Shown here in pieces: positions 7,892-16,034 of a stretch of 64,000 bases of DNA. The DNA comes from JAGVSR01 sp964458265. Its GTDB lineage: Bacteria; Pseudomonadota; Alphaproteobacteria; Rhizobiales; Hyphomicrobiaceae. Within the stretch, counting starts at the first letter, position 1. The number at the start of each line of letters is the position of its first letter. The notes beneath the pieces are model-generated. The model had not been told where the DNA came from. It saw only the letters and a program-made list of their open reading frames with translations, and made no database searches. The position numbers and the translations under genes were made by a program. Where the stretch lies: positions 50,341 through 114,340 of the forward strand of contig CAYWIF010000004.1 of NCBI GenBank assembly GCA_964458265.1. The letters run 5' to 3'.

Positions 7892-9625
7892 TTACCGGAT
7901 CTGATTGATGATTTCGGCTCCAACAGTCACCACGCGCTCGCCGGGCTTGATGCCCGCAACGGCGAGCACGCGCTCCCCGTCGATGGGCTCGGTCTTGACC
8001 GTCGCCGCGCGAAACCGTTCGGGGCCCTCCTTGATCCAAACGCGTGCCAATCCATTGTCCGCGCGCACCACCGCCGCCGCCGGCAGCTCGATGCCTTCCA
8101 CCGTCCCCTCCGCTTGCACAACGATCTTCAACGGCGCACCGATGGCGAGCCCCGAATGCTCCTCGTCGATCCGGAACAGCGATGGACGTGACTGCTGACG
8201 CAGCGTCGGCGAGCGTCCCGCGTAGGATAGTTTCAAGGCATGTCCTTCGCCGTCCACCGCCTGCGCCGACGCAATCTCGCCGCCGGCATGTCCGGCATCC
8301 CCGATGCCCTCAACCCACAGCTTCTTGGGATCGACAATCTCAAACAGCGTGTCGCGTGCAGAGACGACCTGCCCGGCCCGCACGGTGGCGACCGAGATCG
8401 TGCCGCTCACTGGGGCCTTCAGCGGAATGAGTTCGGTGTCTTTCGGCTGCAGGACGCGCTGTTGCTCACGCAGAGCCACGATCTCCGCCCGCGTATCGTC
8501 GATCTGGCTCTTGGCGACGACGCTGGCAATCCGCGTCAGCCGATCGAGCTTCTGTTCGGCGATGACGAGCTTGCCTGCCACTTCCGCACGCAGTTGCTGC
8601 ATGGTGCCGAGATCCGCGACGGGAATTGAGGGCGCGAGCAGTGCGAGCACTTCACCCGCCGTGACCTCCTGACCCGCATACGAAATGCCCCGCGCGCCCA
8701 CCTCGATCTGGCCGTCCATCGGCGCTTGCACCAACCCGAAGGACGACGGATCGGGAATAACCGTGCCGATCAACTCGCGTACCCGCGCCGCAGTCGAACT
8801 TGCGGCGGGTCGCGTGCGCACGCCAAGCAGCCTCTGTGTAAGCTTTGGAACGAAAACGCTGCCGTCCGGCAACTTGCGTGGCGCGTTCGATCCCGCCGTC
8901 GCAATCCCTGAATCATGTCCGCCCTCGCCGTGATCGTGTCCCGGACCGGCCCGCGTCTCGGTTGCCAGAAACGCCCCGGCGGCGACCGCCAGTACGAGAA
9001 TTTTCGTCGCACTGCGCAGCGCTATCGGCCTTGCGGGCTGTTCGAGGGCCGATCCAGTCGGTAGCACGTTGTCGTCGATGGCACGCCGTTTCGTGGTCCG
9101 GAATGCCAAGGCCAACACAAATCCAAGCGCCACCGCGCCCGCCAGCAGAGCCATGATGAAAGGATGCGACAAGGCATCGGTCAGAGGCGCCGTGCGGACC
9201 GTTGCCGCGCTTTCACCGGCCGCATCAATTTTCCAAATCCCGTTCAAGAGATCGGCTTCGGTTCCAGCCGTGACCGAAAATACGAGAGCCTTGCTGCCCG
9301 GTTGATCCACCCAATCGGCTTCCAGTTCGTACATTCCCGGCTCGGTTTCGCGCGCGAGCAGCGAGGTAATGCCCTCGCCCGAAACTTCGATGGTCGCCCC
9401 GCCTATGGGCTCGTTTGTGTCGGGACGATCCAGAAACATGACGAGGCGATGGCCTTCGGCCGTCGCGACCAGTTCTATTCCAGAGCCCACACTTTCGAGC
9501 CGGGGCGCCTGCGTGGAAGGCGGCGGGGGTCCATCGTCGTGGCCGCCGTGGTCATGCCCGGGCCCGGCCCACGCGGCCGAGGCCGCCAGAACAAAAATCG
9601 CGGTGAGTGCCGATTTGAGAAGCAT
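7892..9625 (-). CDS. RND membrane-fusion protein with duplicated His-rich leader
   Basis: The 577-residue periplasmic adaptor (CzcB/CusB type) links the pump to an outer-membrane channel. The C-terminal part (about 250-577) is the usual fusion protein, with lipoyl-like halves (VQAPMDGQI, PLKAPVSGTI), a hairpin coil, and a beta-barrel and proximal domain ending VTVGAEIINQIR. The N-terminal 250 residues are unusual. A signal peptide and AGPGHDHGGHDDG at 20-32 lead into a small beta domain (45-150) and a TM segment (about 155-175). A second leader-like helix (about 207-222) and a second AGPGHDHGEGGHDSG (226-240) come next. This looks like a fused exported His-rich module followed by the ordinary adaptor with its own old signal. 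It is first of three genes. Confidence 0.9.
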   Translation of the reverse strand: MLLKSALTAIFVLAASAAWAGPGHDHGGHDDGPPPPSTQAPRLESVGSGIELVATAEGHRLVMFLDRPDTNEPIGGATIEVSGEGITSLLARETEPGMYELEADWVDQPGSKALVFSVTAGTEADLLNGIWKIDAAGESAATVRTAPLTDALSHPFIMALLAGAVALGFVLALAFRTTKRRAIDDNVLPTGSALEQPARPIALRSATKILVLAVAAGAFLATETRAGPGHDHGEGGHDSGIATAGSNAPRKLPDGSVFVPKLTQRLLGVRTRPAASSTAARVRELIGTVIPDPSSFGLVQAPMDGQIEVGARGISYAGQEVTAGEVLALLAPSIPVADLGTMQQLRAEVAGKLVIAEQKLDRLTRIASVVAKSQIDDTRAEIVALREQQRVLQPKDTELIPLKAPVSGTISVATVRAGQVVSARDTLFEIVDPKKLWVEGIGDAGHAGGEIASAQAVDGEGHALKLSYAGRSPTLRQQSRPSLFRIDEEHSGLAIGAPLKIVVQAEGTVEGIELPAAAVVRADNGLARVWIKEGPERFRAATVKTEPIDGERVLAVAGIKPGERVVTVGAEIINQIR

Positions 9626-9640
9626 CGTTGAAACCGATCC

Positions 9641-9663
9641 GTTGCAATTGAGCGAGTTGCAAC
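9641..9663. promoter_or_regulatory. GTTGCAA inverted/direct repeat upstream of the efflux operon
   Basis: GTTGCAA and TTGCAAC form 7-base arms around a 9-base spacer. GTTGCAA also recurs as a direct repeat 15 bases apart. The element lies 16-38 bases upstream of the membrane-fusion start codon, where a repressor or activator of the metal pump could bind. No regulator gene is adjacent. Function is inferred from position and symmetry only. Confidence 0.35.
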
Positions 9664-9688
9664 CGGCGGCGATGTCCCGCAGAGCATG

Positions 9689-9724
9689 GCTCTAAGTCTC
9701 CCTGGCCAACAGAGAGTCTAGAGC
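9689..9724. promoter_or_regulatory. Imperfect dyad upstream of the efflux operon
   Basis: Arms GCTCTA and TAGAGC, with partly symmetric AGTCTC/GAGAGT inside, surround a GGCC centre. It lies 64-99 bases upstream of the membrane-fusion start. A long dyad in a metal-efflux promoter could be an operator, for instance MerR-type, but no -35/-10 pair is convincing and the arms are imperfect. Confidence 0.25.
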
Positions 9725-9808
9725 GCAAGCAGGATCGCGGGCTGAACCACACGCCGGGTCAAGAGCGCTGAACGGCCGGCCTGGCATGGCAGGCGGGCTT
9801 GCAGCGCG

Positions 9809-10234
9809 TCAGACCGGCAGCGCGGGTGGTCGAAGAAGAGGATAGCGAAGTTCGCCCAGCGCCAGGCTTGAACGATCGATCGAAAGATTGACTGCGTAAC
9901 TGTCGAACGACTTATCGGCGACGCTCGATTCAACGAGAGCCATCACCGCATGGCAGCACGGCCCGTGGATGTGTGCTCCGGCAGGGTCGTCGCCGGGCAC
10001 GTCGCATACGCCCTCATTGCAAACTTTGGCCGCGGCGTCCGATTGATCGTCCGCGCCATTGTAGAACACAGCCGCATGGGCGTGATGAGCACCACCGTCA
10101 TGAGCGCCGTGAGCATAATCCGCATGATGATCGGAGTGATTACCTACGTGGTTGGCAACGCGCTGCCCCGCGCCCTGTCCCACAACGGACATGACGGCAA
10201 AGAACACCAGGACGATGCGCGCGACGAACCTCAT
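9809..10234 (-). CDS. His-rich exported protein of unknown function
   Basis: From ATG 10234 the product has 141 residues. A hydrophobic leader (MRFVARIVLVFFAVMSVVGQ) is followed by HSDHHADYAHGAHDGGAHHAHA, a strongly His/Asp-rich stretch. A Cys-containing segment (KVCNEGVC, HGPCCHAVM) comes next, then a Ser-rich tail. The many His and Cys fit metal binding in the periplasm. A longer GTG-started frame to 10327 exists; neither start has a good ribosome site. It is upstream of the efflux operon on the same strand and may be the first gene of that unit or transcribed alone. I do not recognise a named family. Confidence 0.68.
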   Translation of the reverse strand: MRFVARIVLVFFAVMSVVGQGAGQRVANHVGNHSDHHADYAHGAHDGGAHHAHAAVFYNGADDQSDAAAKVCNEGVCDVPGDDPAGAHIHGPCCHAVMALVESSVADKSFDSYAVNLSIDRSSLALGELRYPLLRPPALPV

Positions 10235-10349
10235 TATTGATAGACTACCATAAACAGCCGCCAGGATACAAACCCGCCATGGCGTTACGAATGGGGCGAA
10301 CAGCTGGTTCCGCCCGGCCTTAATCACTTAAACACTATGCGCCTGAAAA

Positions 10350-10424
10350 TGGCGCTCCCTACGGGAGTCGAACCCGTCTTTCAAGATTGAAAATCTCGCG
10401 TCCTAACCGATAGACGAAGGGAGC
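10350..10424 (-). tRNA. tRNA-Glu(UUC)
   Basis: The reverse strand folds as a complete cloverleaf. The acceptor is GCTCCCT/AGGGAGC with discriminator G and encoded CCA. The D-arm is GTCTATCGGTTAGGAC. The anticodon stem CGAGA/TCTTG closes a TTTTCAA loop with anticodon TTC, and the T-arm contains GGTTCGACTCC. It is 75 bases including CCA. Confidence 0.97.
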
Positions 10425-10496
10425 AGCGCGGGCTCGGTATAGGGGGGTTTGCGGCAGGGTGCAAGCCGCCTGGTCCGCGGGCGGCAGAACGCCGCC

Positions 10497-12356
10497 TTAC
10501 GCCTGCCGGCGGGGGTCGGCGGCGTCCTCGATGGTCAACTCGATCTTCTCCCGGCCGCCCCACGTATCCCGCTTCAGCGAACCGGCGACGTGCACCGGCA
10601 TACCCCCCGAATTCTGCAGGAGCTCGCCCAGCGGTTGCCCGATGGCGCGGAACGCGACGCCTTCCAGCCGTGACCCGTCGGCCGCCTCCAGCACGCAGCG
10701 CAGATGCGCTTCACCCACCTGCTTGGCGAACTTCACGCGCACGGCCGGAAACGCGAACCGTGGCTGCGGATTGCCTTGCCCATAGGGGCCCGCCCGCTCG
10801 ACGAGATCCATCAATCCATCGGTCACACCGGATGGCACCAGCGCGCCGTCGATGTCGAACCCCACCTGCGCCCGCGCCGCCGAAGCCGCGCCGGAAAGCT
10901 CGGCGGCAAAGTAAGCTTCGAGCGCCGGCAGCCGGTCGCGCGCCATCGTCAGACCCGCCGCCATCGCGTGCCCGCCGCCCTTTTGCAACAGGCCCTCGGC
11001 CACCGCGCCGCGCACCGCCGCGCCGATATCGACGCCAGCGACCGAGCGTAGCGAGCCGGTTCCGATTGCGATTTTGGACCCCGCCTGTTTCTCCCACGCG
11101 ATGACGCAGCTCGGCCGCCCGAACCGGTCCACCAGACGGCTTGCCACGAGGCCCACGACACCCTTGTGCCACGTCTCGGAACCCGCGACGATGATCGGCA
11201 AGTCCGGGTTCTCGGCAACACGCCGGTCGGCGTCCGCGAAGGCCTCTTCCAGCATCTGCGTCTCGATGACTTTGCGTTCTTTGTTCAGCCGGTCGAGCAG
11301 CGCGGCAATTTTCTGCGCGTCAAGCTCGTCATCGGTGGTCAACAGCCGGGCGCCGAGGGCGGCGTCACCGATGCGCCCGCCCGCATTGATGCGCGGACCC
11401 AGAATATAGCCAAGGTGGTACGTCGTCGGCGCCTGATTGAGTCCGGCCACGTCAAAGAGCGCCCGTAATCCAATGTTCTCGCGTGATTTCATCACGGCGA
11501 GGCCCTTGCGCACGTACGCCCGGTTGAGCCCGGTAAGCGGCACCACATCCGCCACCGTGGCGAGCGCGACGAGATCGAGATCGGAAAGAAGATCGGGCGG
11601 CGCAATGCCGTCACCATAATATCCGCGCTGCCGCAGACTGCGCATGACCGCGACGAGGACGAGAAACACGACACCGGCCGCACAAAGATGCCCCTGCCCC
11701 GAGACATCATCCTGCCGGTTCGGATTGACGAGGCCCATGACGTCGGGAAGCATCTCGTCGGCCTGATGGTGGTCGATGACGAGAATGTCGGCGGCGAGTT
11801 TCTTCGCCGCTGCCATGGTCTCAAAGCTCGTCGTGCCGCAATCGACCGTAACGATCAGCTTCGCGCCCTCGGCAACGAGCGCATCAAGCGCGGCGATGTT
11901 GGGGCCGTAACCTTCGAAAATGCGATCGGGAATATAAATGCGTGATCGCGTGCCGTGCGACGTCAAAAACCGCGCCAGCAGCGCCGACGAGCAGGCCCCA
12001 TCGACATCGTAGTCGCCGAAGATGGCCACGGGTTCCCGACGCACGATCGCTTCCGCGATCCGCTCCGCCACCCGCGCCATGCCGGCGAGCGACGCGGGAT
12101 CAGGCATCAGTGCCTTGACGCTCGGATCGAGAAACACCGGCACGTCGCCGAGCGCCACCCCCCGCGCCGCCAATACGCGGCCGAGCAGTTCCGGCAGGCC
12201 GTGCTGCTGACTGATGGCGAGCGCAAGATTTTGCCCGCCGGGTGCCAGCCGCTCGCGCCACGCATACCCGCGCGCCGATCGCGAAACGCCCAGGAACGCC
12301 GGCAAAGCGTCCCCGCCCGCCGTCTCTACAGTCCGCCGCTTTCTGACTGCCGTCAT
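10497..12356 (-). CDS. recJ: Single-stranded-DNA exonuclease RecJ
   Basis: RecJ is a Mn/Mg-dependent 5'-3' single-strand exonuclease used in recombination, mismatch and base-excision repair. DHH-family motifs are clear: FGDYDVDGA, ILVIDHHQAD, NPNRQDD and GPRINAGGRIGDA. The C-terminal DHHA1 domain carries KGGGHAMAAGLTM, and an OB-fold follows (FAKQVGEAHL, PVHVAGSLKRDTWGG). I use ATG 12356 (MTAVRKRR), which follows a GAGG site; the longer frame to 12521 encodes no RecJ-like sequence. At 619 residues it is normal. In related genomes recJ commonly follows glpX directly; here four plus-strand genes lie between. Confidence 0.96.
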   Translation of the reverse strand: MTAVRKRRTVETAGGDALPAFLGVSRSARGYAWRERLAPGGQNLALAISQQHGLPELLGRVLAARGVALGDVPVFLDPSVKALMPDPASLAGMARVAERIAEAIVRREPVAIFGDYDVDGACSSALLARFLTSHGTRSRIYIPDRIFEGYGPNIAALDALVAEGAKLIVTVDCGTTSFETMAAAKKLAADILVIDHHQADEMLPDVMGLVNPNRQDDVSGQGHLCAAGVVFLVLVAVMRSLRQRGYYGDGIAPPDLLSDLDLVALATVADVVPLTGLNRAYVRKGLAVMKSRENIGLRALFDVAGLNQAPTTYHLGYILGPRINAGGRIGDAALGARLLTTDDELDAQKIAALLDRLNKERKVIETQMLEEAFADADRRVAENPDLPIIVAGSETWHKGVVGLVASRLVDRFGRPSCVIAWEKQAGSKIAIGTGSLRSVAGVDIGAAVRGAVAEGLLQKGGGHAMAAGLTMARDRLPALEAYFAAELSGAASAARAQVGFDIDGALVPSGVTDGLMDLVERAGPYGQGNPQPRFAFPAVRVKFAKQVGEAHLRCVLEAADGSRLEGVAFRAIGQPLGELLQNSGGMPVHVAGSLKRDTWGGREKIELTIEDAADPRRQA

Positions 12357-12569
12357 CCCGGATGCCTCATTCGATTCGCTCGATTGAGTTGACCACCCGA
12401 ACCCGCCCCAAGCGAGACATCCCCTGGAATTGCCAACAGAGTTGTTGCCACATCCGTGCGGCGCCGCCGTCCTCCGCGTCCGCCTTGACCGGCCAATCGG
12501 CGCCTGAATAGGTAGTGACACGCATCATAAGCCGCTCCTGCGGGAAGCCTCATAGCAAAGCGCCATTCC

Positions 12570-13964
12570 ATGTCAGCGATGAGTTCACGACCGGACCCCG
12601 CGCGCGTGTCAGCGCTCCTTGCCCGCGAACGCACGCACTTTGCCGAACGCACGCCGAAGTCGAAAGCGCTTGCTGAGCGGACCGCCGCGCACTGGCTCAA
12701 TGGCGTCCCGATGCACTGGATGGTCGATTGGGGCACCCCCTATCCGCTGTTCGTGGCCGAAGCGCGCGGCGTCGCTCTCACCGACGCCGACGGTCACGCT
12801 TATGTCGATTTCTGCCTTGGCGACACGGGCGCCATGTTCGGCCACTCGCCGCCCGCCGTTGCCGAGGCCATCCGCCGGCAGGCCGATCGCGGGCTGACCA
12901 CCATGCTGCCAAGCCCCGACGCGGCAGTTGTCGGTGAACTCCTGTCCGCACGCTTCAAGCTGCCGTTCTGGCAGGTGACGGCAACCGCCTCCGACGCCAA
13001 CCGCTCCGTCATCCGCTGGGCGCGCGCCGCCACCGGCCGCCGCAAGCTGCTCGTTTTCAACGGCTGCTACCACGGTGCAGTGGACGATACGTTCGTGACC
13101 CTGGAGAACGGCAAGCCGCGCAACCGTCCCGGCCTCGTCGGCGAAGTGCGCGACGTCACCGCCGACACGCGCGTCATCGAATTCAACGACATCGAAGCGC
13201 TTCGATCTGCCCTCGAAGACGAAAGCGTGGCGCTCGTCCTTGCCGAACCCGTGATGACCAACTGCGGCATTGTGCTGCCCGAACCAGGCTATCACGACGC
13301 GCTGCGACGCCTCACCCGCAAGCACGGCACATTGCTGTGCATCGACGAAACCCACACCATCTCTTCCGGTGCCGGCGGCTACACCGCCACCCACGGCCTC
13401 GACCCCGACTTCTTCGTCATGGGCAAGCCGGTTTCCGGCGGTGTCCCGGCCGCCATCTACGGCTGGACCCATGCCGTCGATGAAAAAATCAAGGCGTACA
13501 TGGCAAACCGCGAAAGCGGCTACAGCGGCATCGGTACAACGCTGTCCGGCAGCGCACTTCAACTCGCGTGTATGCGCGCCGTGCTCGAAACGATCCTTAC
13601 CGATGAAGTCTATGCCCGCGCCCTGCCTGTAGCCGAACGTCTCGAAAGTGGGATCGGCGAGATCATCCGCCATCATGCGCTGCCGTGGCACGTCGTCCGC
13701 GTCGGCCTGCGCGCCGAGATTGTTTCCGCCGCCGAGCATCCCAGGAACGGCACTGAAGCGCTCCTGTTCGCCCACAGCGAAGCCGAACACGCGCTCCACC
13801 TGTATTGTCTCAATCGCGGCGTGGTCATCACGCCCTTCCACAACATGATGCTCGTCTGCCCTGAAACCAGCGGCCAGGACGTCAACCGGCTGCTCGACGC
13901 GCTCGACGGGGCCATGGCCGAAATCTCCGGCTGCCCGCCCATGCGCGACGGAGCCACCCTCTAA
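12570..13964 (+). CDS. Class III PLP-dependent aminotransferase
   Basis: The 464-residue enzyme resembles glutamate-1-semialdehyde aminomutase and related omega-amino acid aminotransferases. It carries GDTGAMFGHSPPAV, an FNGCYHGAVDD segment that fits around PLP, CIDETH (Asp259, ring N) and FVMGKPVSGG with the Schiff-base Lys286. HemL itself is unlikely because of the ligase neighbour and sequence differences. It is the first gene of a plus-strand cassette, and the glutamine-synthetase-like gene starts 22 bases downstream. The pair suggests catabolism or modification of an amine or amino acid; the substrate is unknown. No strong ribosome site precedes the ATG. Confidence 0.85.
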   Translation: MSAMSSRPDPARVSALLARERTHFAERTPKSKALAERTAAHWLNGVPMHWMVDWGTPYPLFVAEARGVALTDADGHAYVDFCLGDTGAMFGHSPPAVAEAIRRQADRGLTTMLPSPDAAVVGELLSARFKLPFWQVTATASDANRSVIRWARAATGRRKLLVFNGCYHGAVDDTFVTLENGKPRNRPGLVGEVRDVTADTRVIEFNDIEALRSALEDESVALVLAEPVMTNCGIVLPEPGYHDALRRLTRKHGTLLCIDETHTISSGAGGYTATHGLDPDFFVMGKPVSGGVPAAIYGWTHAVDEKIKAYMANRESGYSGIGTTLSGSALQLACMRAVLETILTDEVYARALPVAERLESGIGEIIRHHALPWHVVRVGLRAEIVSAAEHPRNGTEALLFAHSEAEHALHLYCLNRGVVITPFHNMMLVCPETSGQDVNRLLDALDGAMAEISGCPPMRDGATL

Positions 13965-13986
13965 CCACACGCTCACAGGCTCATCC

Positions 13987-15369
13987 ATGATCAAGCCGCC
14001 CGACCGCGCCATCCTTCGCGACGAAGCCAATCGCTTCCTCACCGAAAATCCCGATATCCAGCAGGTCTACCTGATCTACACCGATGTCGTCGGCGTCCAG
14101 CGCGGCAAGCTTCTGACCCGCGCCGAACTGCTGCCTGCGTGGGAGAACGGCCGTTTCATGGCCTGCTCCGCCATGTCGATGGATGTGACCGGTCGCGACG
14201 TCGAGGAAACCGGCATGATCTGGGAAACGGGCGACGCCGATCACACACTCTGGCCTGTGCCGGGCACGTTGAAGCGCATCCCTTGGAGCCAAGTGCCGCG
14301 CGCGCAATATCTTGGCAGCTTCCATGATCTGAACGGCGACGGCGCGATTGCCGAACCACGCCACGCACTCCAGCGGATCGTCGATCGCTTCGCCGAATTC
14401 GATCTGAAGCCCGTCGCCGCCGTCGAACTTGAGTTCTACCTGCTCGATCGCGACAGCGCTCTGGCCGGCAAGCCCCAGCCGCCCAAAGGCCTCGCCTGCC
14501 CCGAGCGCCAGCGACACTTTCAAGGTTACTACCTCCAGGACCTGGAAGACTTCGCACCATTCTTCGACGATCTGTATGCCGCCGCCAACGCGCAGCATCT
14601 CCCGCTCGAAGCTCTGTTGTCGGAGTATTCGCCCGGCCAGATGGAGATCGGCCTGAAGTACCGCACCGATGCGCTCCTCGCCTGCGACGAAGCCATTCAG
14701 TTCAAACGTCTCGTCAAGGCGATCGCGGAAAAGCACGGGCTCATCGCGAGCTTCATGGCCAAGCCTTACGCCAACTGGACGGGTTGCGGCATGCATCTCC
14801 ACATCAGCCTGGCCGGCGTGGATGGCCGCAACATTTTCACCGACGACGCCGTCGTCGCCAACGAACCGCTGCGCTTCGCCATCGGCGGCATGAAATCAAC
14901 CATGGCCGACGGGATGGCGATCTTCGCGCCCAACGCAAACTCCTATCGCCGCTTTCGCAAGTCGAGTTACGCACCCATCGCCCCGAATTGGGGGTTCAAC
15001 AACAGATCCGTATCACTACGTATTCCTGCGGGTAAGGGCGCCGCCCGCCACGTCGAGCATCGCGCCGCCGGCGCCGACGCCAACCCCTATCTCGCCATGG
15101 CCGCCGCCCTCGCCGGCGTGCACCACGGTCTGAAAAACAAGATCGATCCAGGACCGATGATCGAGGGCAACGGCTACGAACAGCCTTGCGATCCGATGCC
15201 GACGAATTGGTTCGCGGCGCTCGAAGCGTTTCGCCGCTCAGTTTTTGTTCAAGAGTATTTCGGTGATGAATTCGTGCGCACATTTGCCACGATAAAAGAA
15301 GTAGAGGCAGATCGCTTCTTTTCCGAACCGCAGCCGCTTGATTTTGAATATTACTTGCGCACAATTTAA
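13987..15369 (+). CDS. Glutamine synthetase family ligase (PuuA/GmaS-like)
   Basis: The 460-residue enzyme has the glutamine synthetase fold: beta-grasp N-terminus (YTDVVGVQRGKLL), VELEFYLLD, EYSPGQMEIGL, GCGMHLHISL, ANSYRRF and NRSVSLRIP with an AARHVEHR region. Members of this branch join the gamma-carboxyl of glutamate to an amine (putrescine in PuuA, methylamine in GmaS, isopropylamine in IpuC) rather than, or as well as, ammonia. No adenylylation Tyr motif of GlnA-I is apparent. It is coupled to the preceding aminotransferase. The likely role is gamma-glutamylation of an amine within a degradation route; the actual amine is unknown. Confidence 0.86.
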   Translation: MIKPPDRAILRDEANRFLTENPDIQQVYLIYTDVVGVQRGKLLTRAELLPAWENGRFMACSAMSMDVTGRDVEETGMIWETGDADHTLWPVPGTLKRIPWSQVPRAQYLGSFHDLNGDGAIAEPRHALQRIVDRFAEFDLKPVAAVELEFYLLDRDSALAGKPQPPKGLACPERQRHFQGYYLQDLEDFAPFFDDLYAAANAQHLPLEALLSEYSPGQMEIGLKYRTDALLACDEAIQFKRLVKAIAEKHGLIASFMAKPYANWTGCGMHLHISLAGVDGRNIFTDDAVVANEPLRFAIGGMKSTMADGMAIFAPNANSYRRFRKSSYAPIAPNWGFNNRSVSLRIPAGKGAARHVEHRAAGADANPYLAMAAALAGVHHGLKNKIDPGPMIEGNGYEQPCDPMPTNWFAALEAFRRSVFVQEYFGDEFVRTFATIKEVEADRFFSEPQPLDFEYYLRTI

Positions 15370-15458
15370 ATTACGCAATACTCGACGAATTCACGCTGCC
15401 CAACGTTTCAGCACGACCCGACCAGCATCGCATTTATCTTACATTATGAGGATTTTCG

Positions 15459-15893
15459 ATGCGTTCCGATACGGAAGGTGTCCTTGAGGCTGCATTGCAT
15501 GCGTACGCGTTGGATGACCTTCCGGCAGCGGCCGCCTTTTTTGCCGAGGACGCAGTTTATGCAATCTACGTTGACGAAGAAATTTTTCCGTTTGGTGGCG
15601 AGGTGGTGGGTCGCGCGTCTATTCTCTCAGTCTGGCAGAAATTGCGTCAGCAGTTCGATCTGGTGGCCCACACGCCACGCAATATCACCGGCGAGAACGA
15701 CATCGCACGCTGCCAAGTCGCGTTTCAGTTCCGGCACAGACAAAGCGGCGAAACCATAGACGGCATACTGCGGCTCGTGGTGCAAATCGAGAAGGGCCAG
15801 ATCGTGCGCCTGCGCGAATACCACGACCAGGAACGGCTGCGCGCGTTCATCCGGCTGGTTGCCTCACCCCTAGAACCAAATGCAGTGGAGTGA
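15459..15893 (+). CDS. NTF2/SnoaL-like protein, first of a tandem pair
   Basis: The 144-residue soluble protein has an alpha+beta cone pattern: N-terminal helices (EGVLEAALHAYALDD), FFAEDAVYAIYVDEE, GRASILSVWQKL and a C-terminal sheet ending in LREYHDQERLRAF. It follows a TGAGGAT ribosome site and lies 89 bases after the ligase gene. The fold is used by enzymes such as ketosteroid isomerases and by ligand-binding proteins, so function is open. By eye it shares about 40-45% of positions with the gene at 16035, including the DG(I)xRL and EYxDxERxRAF segments, so the two arose by duplication. Confidence 0.78.
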   Translation: MRSDTEGVLEAALHAYALDDLPAAAAFFAEDAVYAIYVDEEIFPFGGEVVGRASILSVWQKLRQQFDLVAHTPRNITGENDIARCQVAFQFRHRQSGETIDGILRLVVQIEKGQIVRLREYHDQERLRAFIRLVASPLEPNAVE

Positions 15894-16034
15894 ACTTCGT
15901 TTAAGTGACTCGCTTACTGCTTAAATCCTATCGACACGTAGTATCTCCTACCCTAAAAAATTAGGTACCAGGTACGTCGGGAAGTACCCTGACATGTGGA
16001 TGCTCAAGAGCGGTTGAATTTAAGGTGCGGGCGA

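Noticed and set aside
10350..10424. tRNA-Glu as a site of an integrated element
   Set aside because: No integrase gene or repeat of the tRNA 3' end was seen in the window; flanking genes are ordinary chromosomal ones.
12570..13964. Calling the aminotransferase HemL (glutamate-1-semialdehyde aminomutase)
   Set aside because: The fold is shared, but alphaproteobacteria normally make aminolevulinate by HemA from glycine, and the tight coupling to a GS-like ligase points elsewhere.
12609..14042. Long minus-strand open frame opposite the aminotransferase
   Set aside because: It mirrors the plus-strand gene, which has intact catalytic motifs; GC-rich codon bias creates long antisense frames and the translation matches no family.
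15949..15988. Small hairpins (CCTAA-AAAA-TTAGG and GGTAC-N8-GTACC) between the NTF2-like genes
   Set aside because: Stems are only five pairs and lack a T-run or known motif, so they were not called as a terminator or attenuator.
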